From Paragordius varius (Eukaryota > Nematomorpha), in NCBI GenBank assembly GCA_964247055.1, contig OZ176054.1, forward strand, positions 9,052,001 through 9,116,000: DNA of 64,000 nucleotides, in the 5' to 3' direction. A program made the translations under genes and the position numbers. The notes beneath the pieces are model-generated. The model did no database searches. It saw only the letters and a program-made list of their open reading frames with translations, and was not told the DNA's origin. Below, piece by piece: positions 62,778 through 64,000 of the stretch (the first letter of the stretch is position 1; each line of letters opens with the position of its first letter).

Positions 62778-64000
62778 TGATAATTATCAATATCATAATG
62801 TTACAATATATTTTGACACAAATTGTTAAAAGGAAATTATTTTAGAAAATGACCTTACGTTTTGACCGTATCATCCAATATCACAACATTGTGGCCAATT
62901 TTTTTGAATGCAATACATACTTTTAATGAAATCCTATATACACTGTGCATAAAATCGGTGGAAGTCATCAATAAATATGATAAAAAAATTTTTATAATAT
63001 ATTATTTTATTAGGATATATATATATAATTTTGTAACAAAAATTGGAAGCCACCCCCGCCCCTAGTTTATTGTAAATTTTATTTCAATATTAAAGTTATT
63101 ACTATTATTTTAGTCGGAAACGAAAGTGTAGCCGATTCTGTACCCAATTTCGCAAACTGCGATGACAAGAAAAATAGTCACATTTCTATGCAGCAAAAAT
63201 TTCAACCTAAAAAATTTCCAAGGAATTAGCGATGGTAAATTTCTAACTCCGCAATATCTTGAATGAAAAAATGCAAATCCCCCTTTTAACCTGCAAAAAT
63301 CTGAAAAAAAGAGAAAACTGATATAAATTTCACCAATTAACCAAAGGGTACCGCAGTAAATAAGGAATTAACTGATTATGCCATTTTATTATAAACTAAC
63401 AATACAGTCACACCAATGATTTATATTAGACATTTATTATAATTATAAACAAAGAATAAATAAATATTAAATTATATGCATATTTTTATATTAATATCAC
63501 TAGACAACAATTTTTTCTGCCATTCGAGTTTTTTGCAATTTCTGATATTTAGTCTCATTTTGACAGTAAATCTGAAATAAAAATTATAACTCGTTGGAAG
63601 AATTTTGTATAATTTGATTTTTTCGATTATGCGCCCTCTTTATCAAAATTTTACTACAAAATGTTTTTCTTTGAAAACATACAAGTAATGCCCATTTGTA
63701 ATATATCATTCGAAAGAGTAATAAAAACTCTATAAAATGCATACTAATATGTATTACATTGACAGTTAATATTGGACACAGAGAGCGACAAACGCGCGAA
63801 GCGAGAGTATTTTTTTTATTATTGTTTTTTTAAAAATAATGGATTAAAATAGCTCAAACTTTGTCTAGATGGTGATGAATGTTCAAAAAAGATAACACAA
63901 GAAGTTTTATTGATTAAAACATTTTTTCATTGCTTTTATGACACTCAAAACAGCCATTTTTAAAATTTTTTGTTTTTTAAAAAATTACCATCTCATCAAT
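62778..64000. other. Downstream region without recognised features
   Basis: AT-rich DNA after the ZP gene. Short CpG-bearing patches occur at 63115-63240 and 63778-63810 (GAGAGCGACAAACGCGCGAA), which could be a transposon end, but no partner is seen in the window. Confidence 0.5.

Overview
The window is strongly AT-rich eukaryotic DNA with intron-rich genes, many transposon remnants and no bacterial features. The recognisable proteins (DLG5 with an N-terminal CARD-like domain, a ZP-domain membrane protein, ELP2, COG6) point to an invertebrate animal, and the proteins are rather diverged. Three of the four genes carry spliceosomal introns of only 21-37 nt beside introns of several kb. From memory, introns in the mid-20s of nucleotides are reported for dicyemid mesozoans and about 30 nt for some flatworm introns. 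That hints at a fast-evolving, possibly parasitic lophotrochozoan, but I cannot assign a species.

Layout. 16-1051 (+): 3' exons of an unidentified membrane protein. 1161-15617 (-): a complete DLG5 gene in 13 exons, ending tail to tail with the first gene; its 5.6 kb first intron holds a LINE tail. 15950-19915: a broken Ty3/Gypsy fossil made of two opposed fragments. 19.9-21.5 kb: two palindromic MITEs. 21585-33725 (+): a near-complete ELP2 gene in about 20 exons, whose introns contain a 2.4 kb perfect-style palindrome, a 1.4 kb repeat, a tRNA-derived SINE head and a dead mariner. 33.7-41.8 kb: repeat-rich intergenic DNA with a LINE tail, a hAT transposon, minisatellite-ended inverted-repeat elements and a well-formed type I hammerhead ribozyme at 40345-40427. 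41892-47257 (-): a complete COG6 gene. 47.5-56.5 kb: repeats and featureless AT-rich DNA. 58419-62777 (+): the 3' part of a ZP-domain transmembrane protein gene with a long Asn/Ser-rich cytoplasmic tail.

The host genes do not form one pathway: DLG5 is a junction and polarity scaffold, ELP2 a subunit of the tRNA-modifying Elongator complex, COG6 a Golgi tethering subunit, and the ZP protein an apical or extracellular-matrix membrane protein. What unites the window is the repeat landscape: at least five dispersed families occur two to four times each inside these 64 kb, in introns and between genes. The most notable single signals are the hammerhead ribozyme and the 21-30 nt introns. All exon boundaries given here were chosen by hand from GT..AG signals, reading phase and similarity to remembered family sequences.
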